DNA from: Rhea pennata
Lineage: Eukaryota > Chordata > Aves > Rheiformes > Rheidae
NCBI RefSeq assembly: GCF_028389875.1
Contig: NC_084702.1
Coordinates: 70,405,582 to 70,469,581, forward strand
Direction: 5' to 3'
Length of the DNA stretch: 64,000 nucleotides
The notes under the pieces are model-generated. The model searched no databases, had not been told where the DNA came from, and saw nothing but the letters and a program-made list of their open reading frames with translations. A program made the translations under genes and the position numbers. The first letter of the stretch is position 1. Each line of letters opens with the position of its first letter. Positions 13,971 through 28,600 of this stretch are shown piece after piece.

Positions 13971-14444
13971 ACTGCTCTTGGAGCTTAACGACACGCTGCC
14001 AAGGGCAGGACTACGAGGACACAAGCTATTGCAGAACGCGCTGTGTCTGCGGACATAGCGCATTTACCCACCTCCACTATTACAACGGCGGCTCCGACAC
14101 CTGCCAAGCGCGACGGGACTCTGCTCCCTGGCTCCCCACGTAGCTTGCGGTACGATACGGAGCGTGAGTCTCCCTTGGCATCCCACCGCCGCTAACGGGG
14201 GCGAGACAAAGCTTCCGGCAGCCGCGGCCCGGCCCTCACGCTTGCCTCGAGGCCCTCGCCTCACTCATAGCTCAGAGAAACGGCCTACGAGGGAAGTGTC
14301 CCGCCGCCCGCCCCAGCTACGGTGAGGGGCGGCAGAGGCCGCCCCCGCCCGGCTTCCCCGCGCGCCGCCACGGCCCAGTCTCAAAGCCGCCGCAAAGCGT
14401 CGCCGGGCGGGCTGCGGCGGGAAATGGCGCCCGCCGGGCGCGGA

Positions 14445-14464
14445 ACTACAACTCCCAGCATGCC
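14445..14464 (+). promoter_or_regulatory. ZNF143/THAP11-type element
   Basis: The sequence ACTACAACTCCCAGCATGCC matches the extended ACTACAAYTCCCAGCATGC motif bound by ZNF143 with THAP11/HCF-1 at many vertebrate housekeeping and mitochondrial-gene promoters. It is 555 bases upstream of the MRPL17 start codon, with E2F-like and YY1-like sites nearby. The motif is directly visible; occupancy is inferred. Confidence 0.85.
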
Positions 14465-14907
14465 GCACGGCACGCTTACCCAGCAAGCCTAAGACCACCT
14501 CCTTCAGCGCCTGCGCGCGCCAGCCTGGTGGCGTCACAAATCCGCGCCGCAAGACTCCTCCTCACCCCCCCCCCGCACCTTCCCCTAAAGGGGGTGCTCG
14601 CCCGCCCCGGCCCCTTCGGCCAGGCCGGGCCCGGCCCGTCTGCCCGCCCCATTCAGACCTCCCGATACGCGGGTTCGGGCCCCGCTGGCCCCTCTTCCCC
14701 AGGGATCTGAGATGGCGCCCGGGCTCGTCGTCTCCTGCCAGCGACCGGCGGCAGAGGAGCGCTGCGCTCGGCAACCTGTTCTCGCCTCGGCATGGCGCCT
14801 GCTCAGGAGAGCCCCGGTCCCGTGAGCCCTGGTTCACCCGCTCTGGCCCGCGGCAGCCCCGTGCCGCGCCGGTGGAGCGGACCGCTGCTCCCGGCGCGCC
14901 GCGCGGC

Positions 14908-14993
14908 GGCTGCCGGGAGGCGGCTCCCATGGTGCCCCGCGGCGGCGCGCGGGGGCTGCCGGGAGGGGGCTCCCATGGTGCCCCGCGGCGGCG
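14908..14993 (+). repeat. MRPL17: Tandem 40-bp direct repeat in the MRPL17 5' leader
   Basis: Two near-identical 40-base copies (14908-14947 and 14954-14993), period 46, each contain CCCATGGTGCCCCGCGGCGGCG. Each therefore places an ATG upstream of the MRPL17 start. The ATG at 14929 is in frame with MRPL17 and would add 30 residues, Arg/Gly-rich. The ATG at 14975 is out of frame and overlaps the main start. If transcribed, they are candidate upstream ORFs or an N-terminal extension. Confidence 0.85.
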
Positions 14994-15018
14994 GTGGCGG
15001 CGGGAGGAGGGCGGCAGG

Positions 15019-15684
<666 letters not shown>

Positions 15685-15959
15685 GCACCACTCTCCACAG
15701 GGGAGCCCCCATGCAAGCACAGCAATGGGACGGTGTGGGCCACCCATACATGAGCCACCTGTTAAGGCAGCTCACTGCTGTGCCAGAGCACAGGAAGGGA
15801 AAACACGCTAGGAGGTCTTAAGATTGATTTTTAGCTGTGAATTATCATAACAGAGAACGCAAGCTTGAGATTTACTTCCTTCTTCCAGTGATTTAAATAG
15901 CAACTGAGCAAGAGAAGGAAATCAAGCTGGGAGCCTTGGTGGTTGATGTTCTGTGTGTA

Positions 15960-15965
15960 AATAAA
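15960..15965 (+). terminator. MRPL17: MRPL17 polyadenylation signal AATAAA
   Basis: A canonical hexamer 276 bases after the MRPL17 stop codon, followed by a T/GT-rich stretch (GTGAGTTTGATACTGTTTTG) typical of downstream elements. It would give a compact transcript. Confidence 0.75.
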
Positions 15966-15984
15966 CACTATTCAGAAAGTGAGT

Positions 15985-17871
15985 TTGATACTGTTTTGAT
16001 TATATTTCAGCATACAAGATTAAGTGGCTTATTATAGGAGAAACCTTGATTGTTTCTGGTCCAGCAGCCCTGTATCTCCACTCCCCTGTGACTGAGTTGC
16101 TAGGGCTTTACTAGAAGCCAGTGTGTAGGCTTCAGTGAAACATCAAGCTAGTTTTGCTGTCCCAAAAACATGCTGAATGCAAATTAGAGGGTGGCATAAG
16201 GTTGGCCTTACAAGTGGCAACACCAAAACGACTTGTGTTATAATTAAGAGCCAATGCATGCAAGAACAATAGCATTTGCTCTTGACTTGAGATTGGTAGA
16301 CATCTCAGCCTCAGTTCCATATTGTTCTCTTAGAATAAAGAGGGATAGTGGCTGTACTTGATTAGACAATGCTGTAACTGCTAAGAGATGTGAAACTTCA
16401 TGTGCTAGTTTTACCTTTGATTTGTACTTGAACGCTCCATCCCCATGTTTACAAGTAGGAGTGACTGAGTATGCACACATAACAAGGTGTGAGCTGTATG
16501 GAAAGACAAGATCTAATGATATTGAAGAACTTGGAATTTGGTAATTCTCTGTTCAGGATTCTTATTCCACACAGCATCATCTGTTCCAGTGCCAGTTCCA
16601 AAGACAAGTTAAAGATGCACAGTACTGTTTAAGGAAAGGGAGGAGGAAGAGTTAAACTACTAAAAAGTTAGTGTCCTGGAGAAAGTGCTTGGGAAAATCT
16701 TTATACTTCCACTGATCTTGAAGCTGTATTCCTTGTAGATGATGACCTAACATGTTGTTCAAGCAGACATTTTTCCCTTCTACAGAAGGGATCTACTAAA
16801 CTGCTACTGCTGCGTAGCTTCTACATTAAGGGTCCATTTGGGGGGGGGGGTTTAATGTCAAATTGTTTTCAAGAATAATAACCTATCTTTATTGCTTCCT
16901 TAAATAGATTTTTCACCCAAGTAAACTGATACTCAGTGTATTACTGGCAATCTGATGACCCAGTATGCTGAGCTTAGCCCTCTGGAGATTTCTGCAGTGC
17001 TTTAGGAGCAGAGATGCTGCCCGAGCTTTTGATTACTGTAGAGTTTCAACGTGATATGGTTACTGCAAACCTTTAAGGCAGAGACCAAGGCTCTTTCACC
17101 TGTATCATCTCTTAGAATTCATATGAGAAACCTGAACCCTGTTTGTTATGCATGAGTATGTTACCTACCAGTTTATTTAAATCTCTGGATTAATGAAAAG
17201 CTGACAGGTACGATCTTAAGCACTGAATTGGTTTCCTTTCATCTGCCCACCTGTCACTTGCTTAGAAAAAGAGGGATGCTGACTGACAAACTGTTTTGAT
17301 ATAAAATTGAAGGCTATGAATCATTAAAAAAAAAAAAAAAAAAAACTCTGTCAAGGGAGTAAGAATAGCGTGGCACTGGCTCTGTAAGAAAATACTGAAA
17401 ATACTGTTATGCCTGTGTTGCTGTTATCCGAAACATCCATTTTGATCCAAGGATGAAGAGCCAGAGGGAAGAGAGGGCAGACGTACAAGTTTGTGTAAAC
17501 ATACAAGTGTGGGAACACCAATTTAGAAAGACAATTGGATAAAAATGTTTAATGAAGAAAAGCAAACTAGGGCCTCTTGTAGTTGTCTTTAATAACTTGA
17601 GGAGAAAAAAAAGATGTAAAAAGCTAGATGCTTCTAAGCTATGGGAAAAGTCCTGATACAAATTCTTAATATACAGATTCTTAATGTACATATGCTTTTT
17701 TATGATGCCTGTATTGAGATTAGGACAGCTGACAAAGCATTCAGTCTCACAAACGCTGTCTGTAGTCCCTCTGAATGCAACTGTTCTGCTACGTGCAGCA
17801 TTTTGTAAGGTTGCAGATGCTTCTACCAAGAGGGGAGGCTGTCCTACTGGATTGTCTTGTACTCAGATGGG
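15985..17871. other. Convergent intergenic region between MRPL17 and ARHGEF39
   Basis: No coding potential is recognised. The interval must hold the ARHGEF39 3' UTR on the minus strand, but I see no clear AATAAA close to its stop. Reverse-strand AATAAA (TTTATT on +) occurs at about 16886 and 17172, and a weaker ATTAAA near 17548. It contains a 20-base A run at 17326-17345 and a G run near 16841. Confidence 0.5.
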
Positions 17872-20800
17872 TCAGGCTTTCAGCTGCCTGTAGAGAAAAA
17901 ACAAACAGAAAGTTCATGGTTAATACGTGAAGCCTATTCTCCTGCATCCTGGCTATCAGTCAGGTCTTTCCTGTCAGCCTTATAGCCAGATGATAGACAC
18001 AGTCGTACAGGTCCGTTATCATCACTTGTGTGTTCTGCCCCATTCCTTCAGCCTCTTAAAAGGAGGAAGGCTTACCTAATTGCAGCTGTGAGACTCTGAT
18101 ACCAGTCATTAATATCTTGTTGGTCACTGGACATCAACAGAAGTGTCTTATGCAGAAAGGAAAGCTGAAAAAGAGGCAGAATCTGGTTCCTCTTTGTACT
18201 GTCCCTTGCCAAGGCAGCAGCTCAGAGAGACCTGACCACTGAACTTCTGAGTGGGCCCTGCATGCAGATTTCCACCATTTTCTTTCCCCCTGAGAAAGAA
18301 ATGAGCTTTGATACTAGGGGAAGCTGGAGGCTGGGTGGTACAGAGCCAGTGCCAAACTTGTCTCACTCCAGTCCTTCCAGATGACAGCTCCCTTAGATTT
18401 ATATGCTTTATAGGATGCTTGGAAGTGGACAATGCCAGTCCTTATGGGCTGTTTGTGCATTTTTTTTCCCTTGTCCCAAGCTGTCCCTGAGAGTTCTTTG
18501 CTACCCCCACCCACAAATTCACAGCTTCTCCAGAAAGTCTTCCCTTTCATGGCTTACAAAGCACAAGTCAAAATATGGTTCTCCAGGTGCTACAAACTGG
18601 GAAGAACTCAACTTGAATCCTGTACCTATGGCATTAGCCCCAGTTAAGATTTTTCAATATATAAGGAGTTGGATGAGCGAGCAACATCCATGGTGATACC
18701 ACCGTCTTTCTGCATTCTCTGTTTTCCAGGATATCCTATAAGCAATAGGAATGTCACTGCAATGCTGTTTATTACTTGTCGGGCAACTGTGGGAACTATC
18801 CCCCAAAACGTGCTCTCATGAGGGCACTGTCAGAATCTTTGCAGGCTCTCCTCAGCCAAGCTGAGTGAAGCAAGCAGCAGCCTGTATTCCAAAGTGCTCA
18901 GGAGGGCCTATACTGTTAAGTGAAAAGGGACAACATACCTCCCCCAACTCAGACTGCCCTGCTCAGACTAGTTCTTTGTATTTAGTATTGTCACCCTTTC
19001 GTCATCTCAGGCCTGCCACTGCTGAGACAGCTGGAAACTTGGTTTGCAAGTCCGACTTCCGCTGACACATCTGCAAGGCAGAAGAAGGAAGACTTACACT
19101 GAGAAGCCCTCCCTGGCTCTGCGTGTGGCCAAACACTTTATCCACAGTGCACTCCTGAAGTGGGTAAACAGCCTGGCATGTGAATTTGTTTGAGTTCAAC
19201 AGGTGCAGCGGATGGCATGGCTTTGTCGCAATAAAGATATCAGAAAAAAGGAAGAACATCCTGCGCTTCAGTTCTTCTCCCTTTGAAGGCACCACCAAAA
19301 GCCAGCCTTCCCGGATATACCAGCGCCCTGAGCATGCAAGAGAAATGCAGACACTTGTCAGATAATCGCTAGCCAAAAGAAGGGCATAACATTGCCGCAG
19401 AAACATTTTTTTTCTACCTTTACCCAATAATCCACACGTATGATGCAACAACCACAATCACATTCACAGATATGCAGAGATGTATCTTGGAGATATTTAC
19501 ACACAGTGACTTCAATGTGTACCTTGGAGCATGCTCTTGGCATGGATAACACACAGTTGCACAAGAGAAATCCGTTATCCAGGTAGGTGATCTTACATGC
19601 CAGTGACTGACGTTATACATCTCAACTGTCAACGCAAATACTCCCTGATTTCTGGCACTGTTTGACCATGGAGATAAAAGATTCTTATCTTGCATAGGGT
19701 GTGACCAGAAGTCCATGCGGCTGTAGCTTAAAATAAAACAACGCGGTCACTGAGCCTTTGACACTCAAAAAGGGTATGGTTCCTGCACTGAGAATGCAGA
19801 GCTTGCTTACATGCTTCCAAAATTCAAGTCTTTCTCTCATTCTCATCTCCTGCTCACTCTCCTGACCTCCTTGGACTCCCTGTGACCATCTTTCTGACTG
19901 CATGTCATCAGCTCATCCTACCTGAATGTCAGGCAATGAAGCTGCTACTTATCCTTACCAAAAGACTTTTTTTGAAGTGAAAAATTGGTAAGTGCCCAAA
20001 CTACTTACTACCTACCACCTATCTGTGGAATTTGGGCTGAGAGAAGAACATTGGTTAATATGAATTGGGTCAGAAGTGAAGGCAAGCCTACTTCCAGTTA
20101 CCTCAGTTTGGCAGAGGAAAAGCAAAGGTGTCAGTAAGACCCACCTGGGGCCAACACCTTGGTCTTCTGTCCTTTGAGCAGTTTTTGAACCCGAAGTAGC
20201 TGCAGTGAGTTCTCTCTATTGCGAATGATGTCTTGGACCCATCGAGATACTTCAGAAACACATTTCACAGTCTCTGAAATTATAGCAGCATATTGTGAGG
20301 GTGCACAAGTGAGTACATGCTACTCCTCATCTATCTTGATGTGAAAAGAAAGGTGAAATTAAGAAATGAACATTTAAAGCTGACTATCAGTGATGAATTT
20401 GCTCATTAATTTTAGCAGGAGATTGGACCTCCAAAGGCCCCTTTCAACCAACACTTCTGTGGTTCTAAAAGACATGTTTGCCAATGAAATATTAGACAAA
20501 AGAATAATTTTCTGAATTTGAAGGCAAGAATAAAGAAAAAAAATGCCCCACTACAAGTGATGTTGACTGCTGCTAGATGATAAAGGACGTAGGAAACATT
20601 GAAGCACGTAACCAACAGAGCTCTCATTTCTCTGATGAAACCTCTAGGCCCTTCCCCCAGTCTGGTGTTTCTCTCTATTGCTATTCCCTGTACCTGCCTC
20701 CTGGGATATAGCTCTTGATCAAGATGGTGATGGGAAAAAGTAATGCCCTAAAACCTCAGACAGAAGAGGATTTACTTTTTCCTGTGGGAAGTAGATGAAA

Positions 20801-23800
20801 GATGAGGATTAGCAAGGAGGTTAACACTGATCAAAGTACCAGCATTTATAAGGGGGGAACATACTTGCAAGTTTCTGGTACTCCATGTTGTCTGGGCTGG
20901 CATTCTCCAGCAGGTCTCTGAGGAAGTGTTTGTACCTAAGATAGAAGGAGTAGTTTTATTTTATAAAGAGATACCAGGAACATCAGCCTCTCCTGTTCAC
21001 GAAAGATGATGACCCATACTTTTTTTCTTCACTGGGAGAAAAAAAAAATCCAAACTGTGCAATCTGAACCTGAAGGGCCAAGCCACCCTCGATTTCAGCT
21101 CTATCATTCTCAAGGTATCTAGTAAACTTTTCCATAGATCTATGGCACTATGTTCTCTCACCTTTGTGACACAAAGCAGTCCTTTTTTGTGTGATAACTC
21201 TGCCATCTAAAGGCAGTCTCCAGCCTACCAGCTCTGATCAAAAGTCTGTCCTCACACATTCATCCATCCTTGGCCACCTGGAAAGCTGACCAGTTCTGTT
21301 ATTCTCTGGACATGTGGTACACTAATTATATAATTCCTATAGATAGTTTTCAAGGCCCTTTGCTGCAATCCCCATTGCCACATACAAGTCAGAATAAAGG
21401 CAACACCAACATGCATCTAGAAAGAAAAATAAGAACTAAGACGTTTCCAGACAGATTATCAACAACCCTAAGAAACATAGTTAGTGTCCAGCAATCTTAC
21501 TGGCACCCACTGACCATAGCAAAGGTCTCACCACCTCATTCACACTGCCAAGTCTGACTGGCCCCTTGTTCCCACAGGGCATTTTACTCTCTATCTTCCC
21601 AAAGAAGGCAAATAAGGAGCTTAAGAAACATTTATTTTGAGACTCAGACCAAGGAAAGACTGTGAGAACACATACAAATTTCACACATGCACAACACCCC
21701 CCTTAAGTCTAACCAAGCAGCTCTATTTCACAGTTCTTTGAACATGTTCATTTTATCTTCATATGTAATAATGAAATCAACCCACATATTTTACACATTT
21801 GCAACCACTTCTTGGAGAGCTGATAAAAACAACTGCATATGTTGCTTAAGTTTACAAGACTCTTAGACATCAACATTCACATAAAAATGCCTTAAATAGC
21901 AGACAAAACTCTGAACTATTGGGTTTTATTTCTCAATGGAAGCACTCATACCACATATTCCCTGCCTACATAAGAAAACAAAGACACTGTTATAAAAAAT
22001 TTGGAGCTGCCTCCCCCTCTTCCCCATTCTTCATTAGCAAAGATCAGATCTCCCCAAATGCTTTCTCACAATGAAGTCAAACTATTTTAACAGCCTGAAG
22101 TGACAGAAGAAATAACACATTGAGCAGATACACAAAAAGACAGAAGTCATAACCAGTAGGGTATGTAACCAAGAGTTTTGAAGATACTTGAATAAGAAAG
22201 ATGATCAATGGAAGGATTAGACCTATTAAAGCACAGCCATTGCTCCAGAGCATAGGACAGCAGCAAATATATTGTTTTATATATTTAAAGAAATATTCCA
22301 AGGAACTATAGGGAAAACAAAAGGACAAAAAACCCACAGGCATCTTGCATCTGTATCTGACAAGCTGGTTAAGACATTAAATTAAGCTACCCAAAAGACT
22401 GTGGTATACTCACCCCCAGTGATCTTCAAAAGAAACAGATTTTCCTTACTCTCTCAAACTAATATTGATAAGAGCAGCTACTTGATCCACAACAGCAGCA
22501 ACTGGAGTTCCAGCAACTTATCTGTGCTCTGTTTTACCCAGGTACCCCTCCTGAGAAAAGACAGCTATTGAGTGCATGCAGCACCCTCTTGTCCTGCTCT
22601 TCAAATGGACACCTCAAAGGGAGAATGCAGCAATCCAGACTGGATGTGTCCAGACTGAGAAAACTGTCAGGCACCAAATAAGAAGAAAGCATATGGTCCT
22701 GATAACCAGAGATGGGAGAAAAGCTCTCCTAACTTCATTAATCTCATCTCTTTCCAAGAGCAGTTATCTCCAAGAAAGAAGAGTCACAATGTTCTAGATC
22801 ACCAGCCTGCACAAAAGCAGAGAGAGACCATCTCCATCAGACAGCCTCATTTCTGCAGCATTTCAGACTGCTTGCTTTTGTCCAGGGTCTAGCTTCAGTC
22901 ACTTCCTAAGATGACAGCCTTAACTCCAATTTTACCTCAGAGCTAAATGAAGGACTTGGGAGTCAGGGCTAAACATAGCCACCTCTCTGCATTATCTCCC
23001 ATACAAGTACGCTGATTCCACTTTACAGGCACACCTGCTTCACTGCAGTCTGTATGCTCCAATTTAAAGACACACTAAGAAACTCTGTTAGCAATCAAGG
23101 CACTACGGCTATGTTATGTTCCTTTTTCTTTCTCAGACTAGGACCGTAAAGACTCAGAATTGCTTACTTACTGGTGCAATCTCTGCAGGGGCAAAGGAAG
23201 CAGATCCTCTAGCTTCTTCCCTTGAAACTGAGGTCGAGACTCCTGGAGCTTCTTAAATCGTCGAAATGACTTATTCTGCTTCAGCTGCTCCTGTATGTGA
23301 CAAAGCCGAAAGCCTTGAGACTGCAGAAAAAATATGCACTCCAATGGTCTGTGCCAGAGCTTAGAAAACAGAACTCCAATCCTAAACATAAGCATCAGCA
23401 ACTTCTTTTGTGGCCATGGACAGATTGTTCCCTTTCTCCTAACCATCACATTCCTGAGGGTAATGGTAGTGACATCCCCTGTTCAGGCAGAGCAATATAA
23501 AGCTAGTTTACATGGCACATAGAAACAAAGATAAAAGGAAGGGTAGCTCACACAGATAAAAAGCAAGGAGTCCATCAGTGGCTTTTGTCACTCATCTCAA
23601 CACAAAGCAACGCAGCCCAGTGCTTTCATTTCTTCAAGGCAAGTATCCAGATCAACTTATTTTTCCCTTGGGACATCAAAAGTGCATGCATATGCACATA
23701 AACAGAGCAGAAATATATTCTAATACTTCAAACAGCTGTGAACTAGCTCTGACAAGAACTGGCAGTCGGGCGGCATGAACTGCCAGGTAAAGTTTTCAGA

Positions 23801-25623
23801 ACTTCAAAATAAAAATATATCCTTCCAAAATCTCTTGGAAGATGGACTACATCTGAAGAGAGAGGTAGAAAGGGGAGAGAAAAATTAAATAAATAAATAA
23901 ACGAAAAAGTAGGAGGGGAGGGAATTTTTTTTTCTACAGTTGAAAAGAAAAAACAGGGGAAGTAAAAAGGAAATTCCACTAGAGATGTTTGGAAAAGCTC
24001 TGCTCCCCACAAAAAGAAAATCATGCCTGAAACAACAAGCATCAAAAATTTGAAACTTTAAATAAGCAGTGATGCTTTCCTTGTGCTGTCATGACAGAGA
24101 GATCGGGAAAATAGCAGCAGCACAGGAAGAAGGAAATTGATCACTCCAAAAACAGAAGAGAAAGGGAAGATGTAGCTGTTTTGGAGACGGAGAAAGAGGA
24201 GGAGGAGAGAACAGGAAGGGCACAGGTAATGATTACCTTCAAGATTTTATTTGCCTGCTCCAATTTCTCAGAATAGTGGCCATAAAGCTCCAATTTCTGA
24301 CATAAATTTTCCAGTCCTAGTCCCAAATTCCCTCTCTCCAGGTGAAGTGAGAAAACCCTGCAAACAAGGAAGAAAGATAACTATGGACAGATACACCACT
24401 TATAGCATTTTCTTAACTTCCTGTAGTTTGCTCCTATCCTGAATTTGGTTTGTCAGTCACCATCTCACATCCAGTTTCCATCCAGAGCATGTACATAATG
24501 GTCACAGTGTATGCTACAGAAAGCACCCCTTTTTAAAGGAGTACTTTTAAAAGAAAGAAAAGAAAAACAGAGCAGAGTCACTGAGCTTAAAATTACTATC
24601 CAGACAGCAACTTGGCATCCAGATGTATAGATATAAATCAGCAGTTTCCTAGTACATCTCCAAGTGCCACCAAGGCTAGCAATGCTGGAAATGAATGCCT
24701 GTTTCACAAGATGTTAGGTTTACTTCCTGAAATCTTGTTTCGTGATCAGTATAGAATCCTCCCCATATAATAAAGGAACTATATCAGACTGTTAACTTAC
24801 TGGCTGGCCAAATATATGGATTCTAGGGGTCCAAATATGGTCTCCAGCACAGCAGGTTTTAGCGTCCCTTTGGCCTTTAAAATTGTCACGAAGAACTAAG
24901 TGTAAAAGAGAAAACATATCAAACAATCAAACATGTTAACAATCACAGCTCACTCAGAGGTTATTCGCAGCATGCAGCAGCAGAAGTTGCAGCCTGCACG
25001 CTCTTGAACTCAAAAGGATATCAAGCATTGAGAATGCCTACCCAAAAAATCATCAGACACAAGTCTTCTTGGTAATGTTACCATAACTTTACTGACATCC
25101 ATGACAGCACTAGAGAATTGATTGAGTCTATTCCAATATTCCTCGACATATCTGTTTTTAAGTATGTTGTTCATTATCTGCCTTTGTCTTCTCTGTGCAC
25201 CTCTGTTTCGTAGATCTCAAAAATCTTAAGCCAGGGGCCCCATACAAGCACAGCTTTATGGCTTACAATTGGATATGAATAAAAGCCAAAGGGCCAAAAC
25301 CACAAGCTATCAGATGTAACAGAGGAGGTATAAAAGTACCTTTCAGCCCTCATAATGTGAAGAGTTAGGATTTGTCCCATGCTGTAAAGATGCATCAGAG
25401 TCCTGCTGTGCGACACTTCCCGTGAAAATACGCTGCCTGAAAGCAGCCACATATCCGAAGGAGCCAGAATACTCACTGTGACCACCAGATCCAGCTGCTC
25501 AAGATACTTGTGTTCAGTTTCCAGTAGCTCCTTGGCTGTCCGGCTGCGCTTTCTCTCCCAGCGGGCCCTCTGCTCTTCAACAGTGTTTGCTCCAGCCATA
25601 AACGGCAGGGACGAGTCATTCAT
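17872..25623 (-). CDS. ARHGEF39: ARHGEF39, Rho guanine nucleotide exchange factor (DH-PH)
   Basis: This protein activates Rho-family GTPases and is linked to cell migration. Nine exons on the minus strand join without a phase error: 25623-25477, 24895-24801, 24357-24237, 23290-23172, 20935-20865, 20273-20145, 19327-19098, 18164-18076 and 17887-17872 (TGA). They give 338 residues; the human protein has about 335. The DH domain covers about residues 10-190: EQRARWERKR and KELLETEHKYLEQL, then LPLPLQRLHQYKHFL. The PH domain covers about 225-333: GRWYIREGWLLVVP, RMFFLFSDIFIATKP, then DWYQSLTAAIR with the invariant Trp. The ATG at 25623 was chosen because an in-frame TAG lies upstream at 25657-25659 and a TTG separates them. 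An acceptor AG at 25657-25658 implies a further, non-coding 5' exon. Confidence 0.96.
20405..20468 (+). mobile_element. CR1 3'-end fragment in ARHGEF39 intron 5
   Basis: The string GGAGATTGGACCTCCAAAGGCCCCTTTCAACCAACACTTCTGTGGTTCTA resembles the terminal 60 bases of avian CR1. It is a severely 5'-truncated, diverged copy, antisense to ARHGEF39 transcription. Confidence 0.7.
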
Positions 25624-25659
25624 GGTAGACTCAGGGCTGAGATGCAAAGGGGTATACTA

Positions 25660-28600
25660 AAGAGCCAAGAGAGACAGACATATGACAGATGCACAACCTA
25701 GGCTGTAGAGCAGGATTCTGAGCTACAAACTCTACACTTTGCAATGGAAGAAGGGAAGTCAGTTACTAGTAATTTTTACTAACAGCTTTCTTGTGCTTTC
25801 CTGTCGGTAGATACAGGAGCCCTGCATCAACCAGACGAACAGCATTAGAAATATCAGGCTGTGAAAGCAAGAGAAATTGTACGTTATAACGGGTCTGTGA
25901 GCAAATCCCAAGGATTCAATCCCACTCGTTTTTCTAGTCCACAAGCTTCATGTATTGTCAAGATTCTTTATGTAACATTCTCAATAAAATCAAGGAAGTT
26001 AGTGGGTGGAGGAGGTGCTGCTGGTAGGCCTTACAGAAGTAGAAATCAGCCACAAGATGTGTCTTGGGAGAGCAAGCTCGCTCTTGCTTGTTTTCCCCAG
26101 AGATTCTCTAAAAAGTCAGTGATTTGCATGATTATTTTCTAGAAGTAGTTTGTGGTCTCAGAGATGAGAAAGACTGAGCAACTGCTATGACTCACGCTAC
26201 CCTTATTAACTGGCTTCTCTGCTGCAGTAATGAGGTCAGGGTTTTGTTATATGCAGAAAAAAACATTAACTATCTTGTCACCACAGAAAGAGGCATGTGT
26301 TACCAGAGCACGGGTTAAACATTGCTCTGTCTTTTAATCAAAAGGCAAAAGAGTCTGCTGCACACTTGCTACATCCTGAAGCAAGATACAATCTGTCTGT
26401 AGTTCTGTGAGTTTGCCTCAGTCTTGAAAAACCACCCACAAAGGTTTTGGCTCGCATAGCAAGGGGCTACACTAGTGTGTTTTCTCAGAGTATGGAATTT
26501 CTCAAATACAGTCTTTATTCTAGAGGCATTTCAGGTACTTGAATATAAGCCATGTAGCACCTGAAGATAGAGGCCACTATTTGAAACAAAAATTTCACAG
26601 AAAACGTGTAGAGAGAATCATTTGATGTGCTAGCAAAAGTCTGGATAGCTGAAGGGACACAGGCAGTACTTTATAGCAGCAAGAGTTTCTCCAGAGGTTT
26701 ATTCTCACAGACATTCAGGGAACAACAAGTCTAGCTGAGGCCAGGTTTTTGTCGTTGTAATAAGGCAGACTTGACATCTCAGTTAGCCAGAGAGGTAGAA
26801 ATACAGATTCCACTAAGCAAGAGCTCAGCATCTGTGTGAAGTTGCAGCATACTCACAAATAAGGCTAAAATGATCACTCGCAGAGTGCTTTTAGCCAGAA
26901 GAGGCTGATGTCATGATTGTGAACCATCTTCCTCTTGCAGCCCAGTTTGTTAAAAAACAAATAAAAAAACTCCAAGCGAACAAATTAAAAAACCCCACTC
27001 CACACCCAACGGGTCTGACTATATCTCTTTTGCATAAAACAGAGCAAATACTCAGTATGCCAAGATATATTATACAGTAACTCTTTCAAGTTTCTAGGGT
27101 TAGAGTTATCTGAAACCTGCTGGAAGACTAGAAAATACTTCATCTACAAGTGATATAAGCAGGTCAGCTTGTTTCTTCCCAGATACAGAATAGAAATTAT
27201 GATTATACTTTCTAAACTCTGTGACATTAGAAATATTCTCTGTAACGTTTCTAGAGTTTCTTCTTAATATTTTAATAGTCTCCAAAAATCTCCCTTTATT
27301 ATCTTAGCCCAACCACCCTTGATACTTCTCCGAAGTCTTAACAGCCTACTGGGTCAGAGCTAAGGGTCATACCCTTAGCACTATATCCTGTCTCCAAAGA
27401 CAGTGATATTTCCATGTGCTTGCTGTCCACATGCTCCATTTCCTTACTGGTGCTACCCAACTAGACAGAAACCAGTGGGTGTTTTACCACCAAAACAGGC
27501 TGAAGAGTCCTAGAAATCCAGCTTGCAATTAGGACTAGTTCTGTGGCCCATTGGGCACCCACAGCTTGGCAAGTTCTTCGCAGAGCAGAGCACACATTCC
27601 TGATTTGGCTCACAGGGTCCTTTGATTTGGGCCCCTGCAGTGAGCAGGAGATCGTGGTGCACACATGGTGCAGGGCCGCTTGCAAAGGTCCTTTCATCTG
27701 GACTGCCTCCAAATTGGGGCAGTATCAACCACGGGCACCCTCAGGGAAAACCAAGCGTTCCTCAGGGTGCATTGCTCCATGACCTCCTCCAGTTCCCTGT
27801 TTTCACAAGTTTTGACCGTTTAACTGTTGCCTTCTCCTTTCTGTCATTTCATCATCCCTCATGAAAAAAATTAAATAAAAACAAACGAACAAACAATCAA
27901 AAACCCCAGCCAGCTGTGGAGAAGCCGTAAGAAGGCCAGCACACAGCCTTGTGCTTCCCCAGCCCGGGCAGCTTGCACCACCGCGACTTCTGCCTTCAGC
28001 CGCCACCTAAGGACTAGCAGCCCGAGGCAGACCCGACCTCGGCCGCACGGCGGTACTGTTATCTGCCGCCTCCTTCTGCTTTTTATTTAAAACTGACCCG
28101 ACACCCTCCTCTCCCCACAGGACAGGGCAAACTGCCGCTAGCTGTTGTGGGCTGACACTTGCTCAGCGGAGCTGGCTCAGAATCCTCGGAGCGGCGTGGG
28201 GCTGCCGTGGGGCTGCCGTGGGGTGCCCAGCAGACCCCGGTGGGACCCGCAGGACGCCAGGGCGCAGCCGGGTGCCCCAGGCCCCTAGGTCTCGGAAAGC
28301 AACCGGCTGCTCTGCGGCTCCGGGGCACCCCCTGGGGAGGGCCTGAGGGGCTCGAACCCCACAGCAACCGCCTCTTCTTGTGGGAGTGAGGAGCAGCCTG
28401 CCACCCCATAGCCCAGCCTACCAGCCCCACAACAACTGCTGCCCCACAGCCCAGCCCAGGCTGCTCTGCAGTACCCCTGCCCCACAGCACCCACCAGCCC
28501 CACAGCACCTGCCACCCTGCAGCACCCACAGCAGCCACTGCCCCACAGCCTGACCTGCTGCTCAACAGCACCCACTGCCCCACAGCACCAGCCCGCTGCC

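Noticed and set aside
25624..25647. Longer ARHGEF39 N-terminus beginning eight residues upstream
   Set aside because: The upstream codon is TTG, not ATG; the first true ATG in frame is at 25623, with an in-frame TAG further upstream at 25657-25659.
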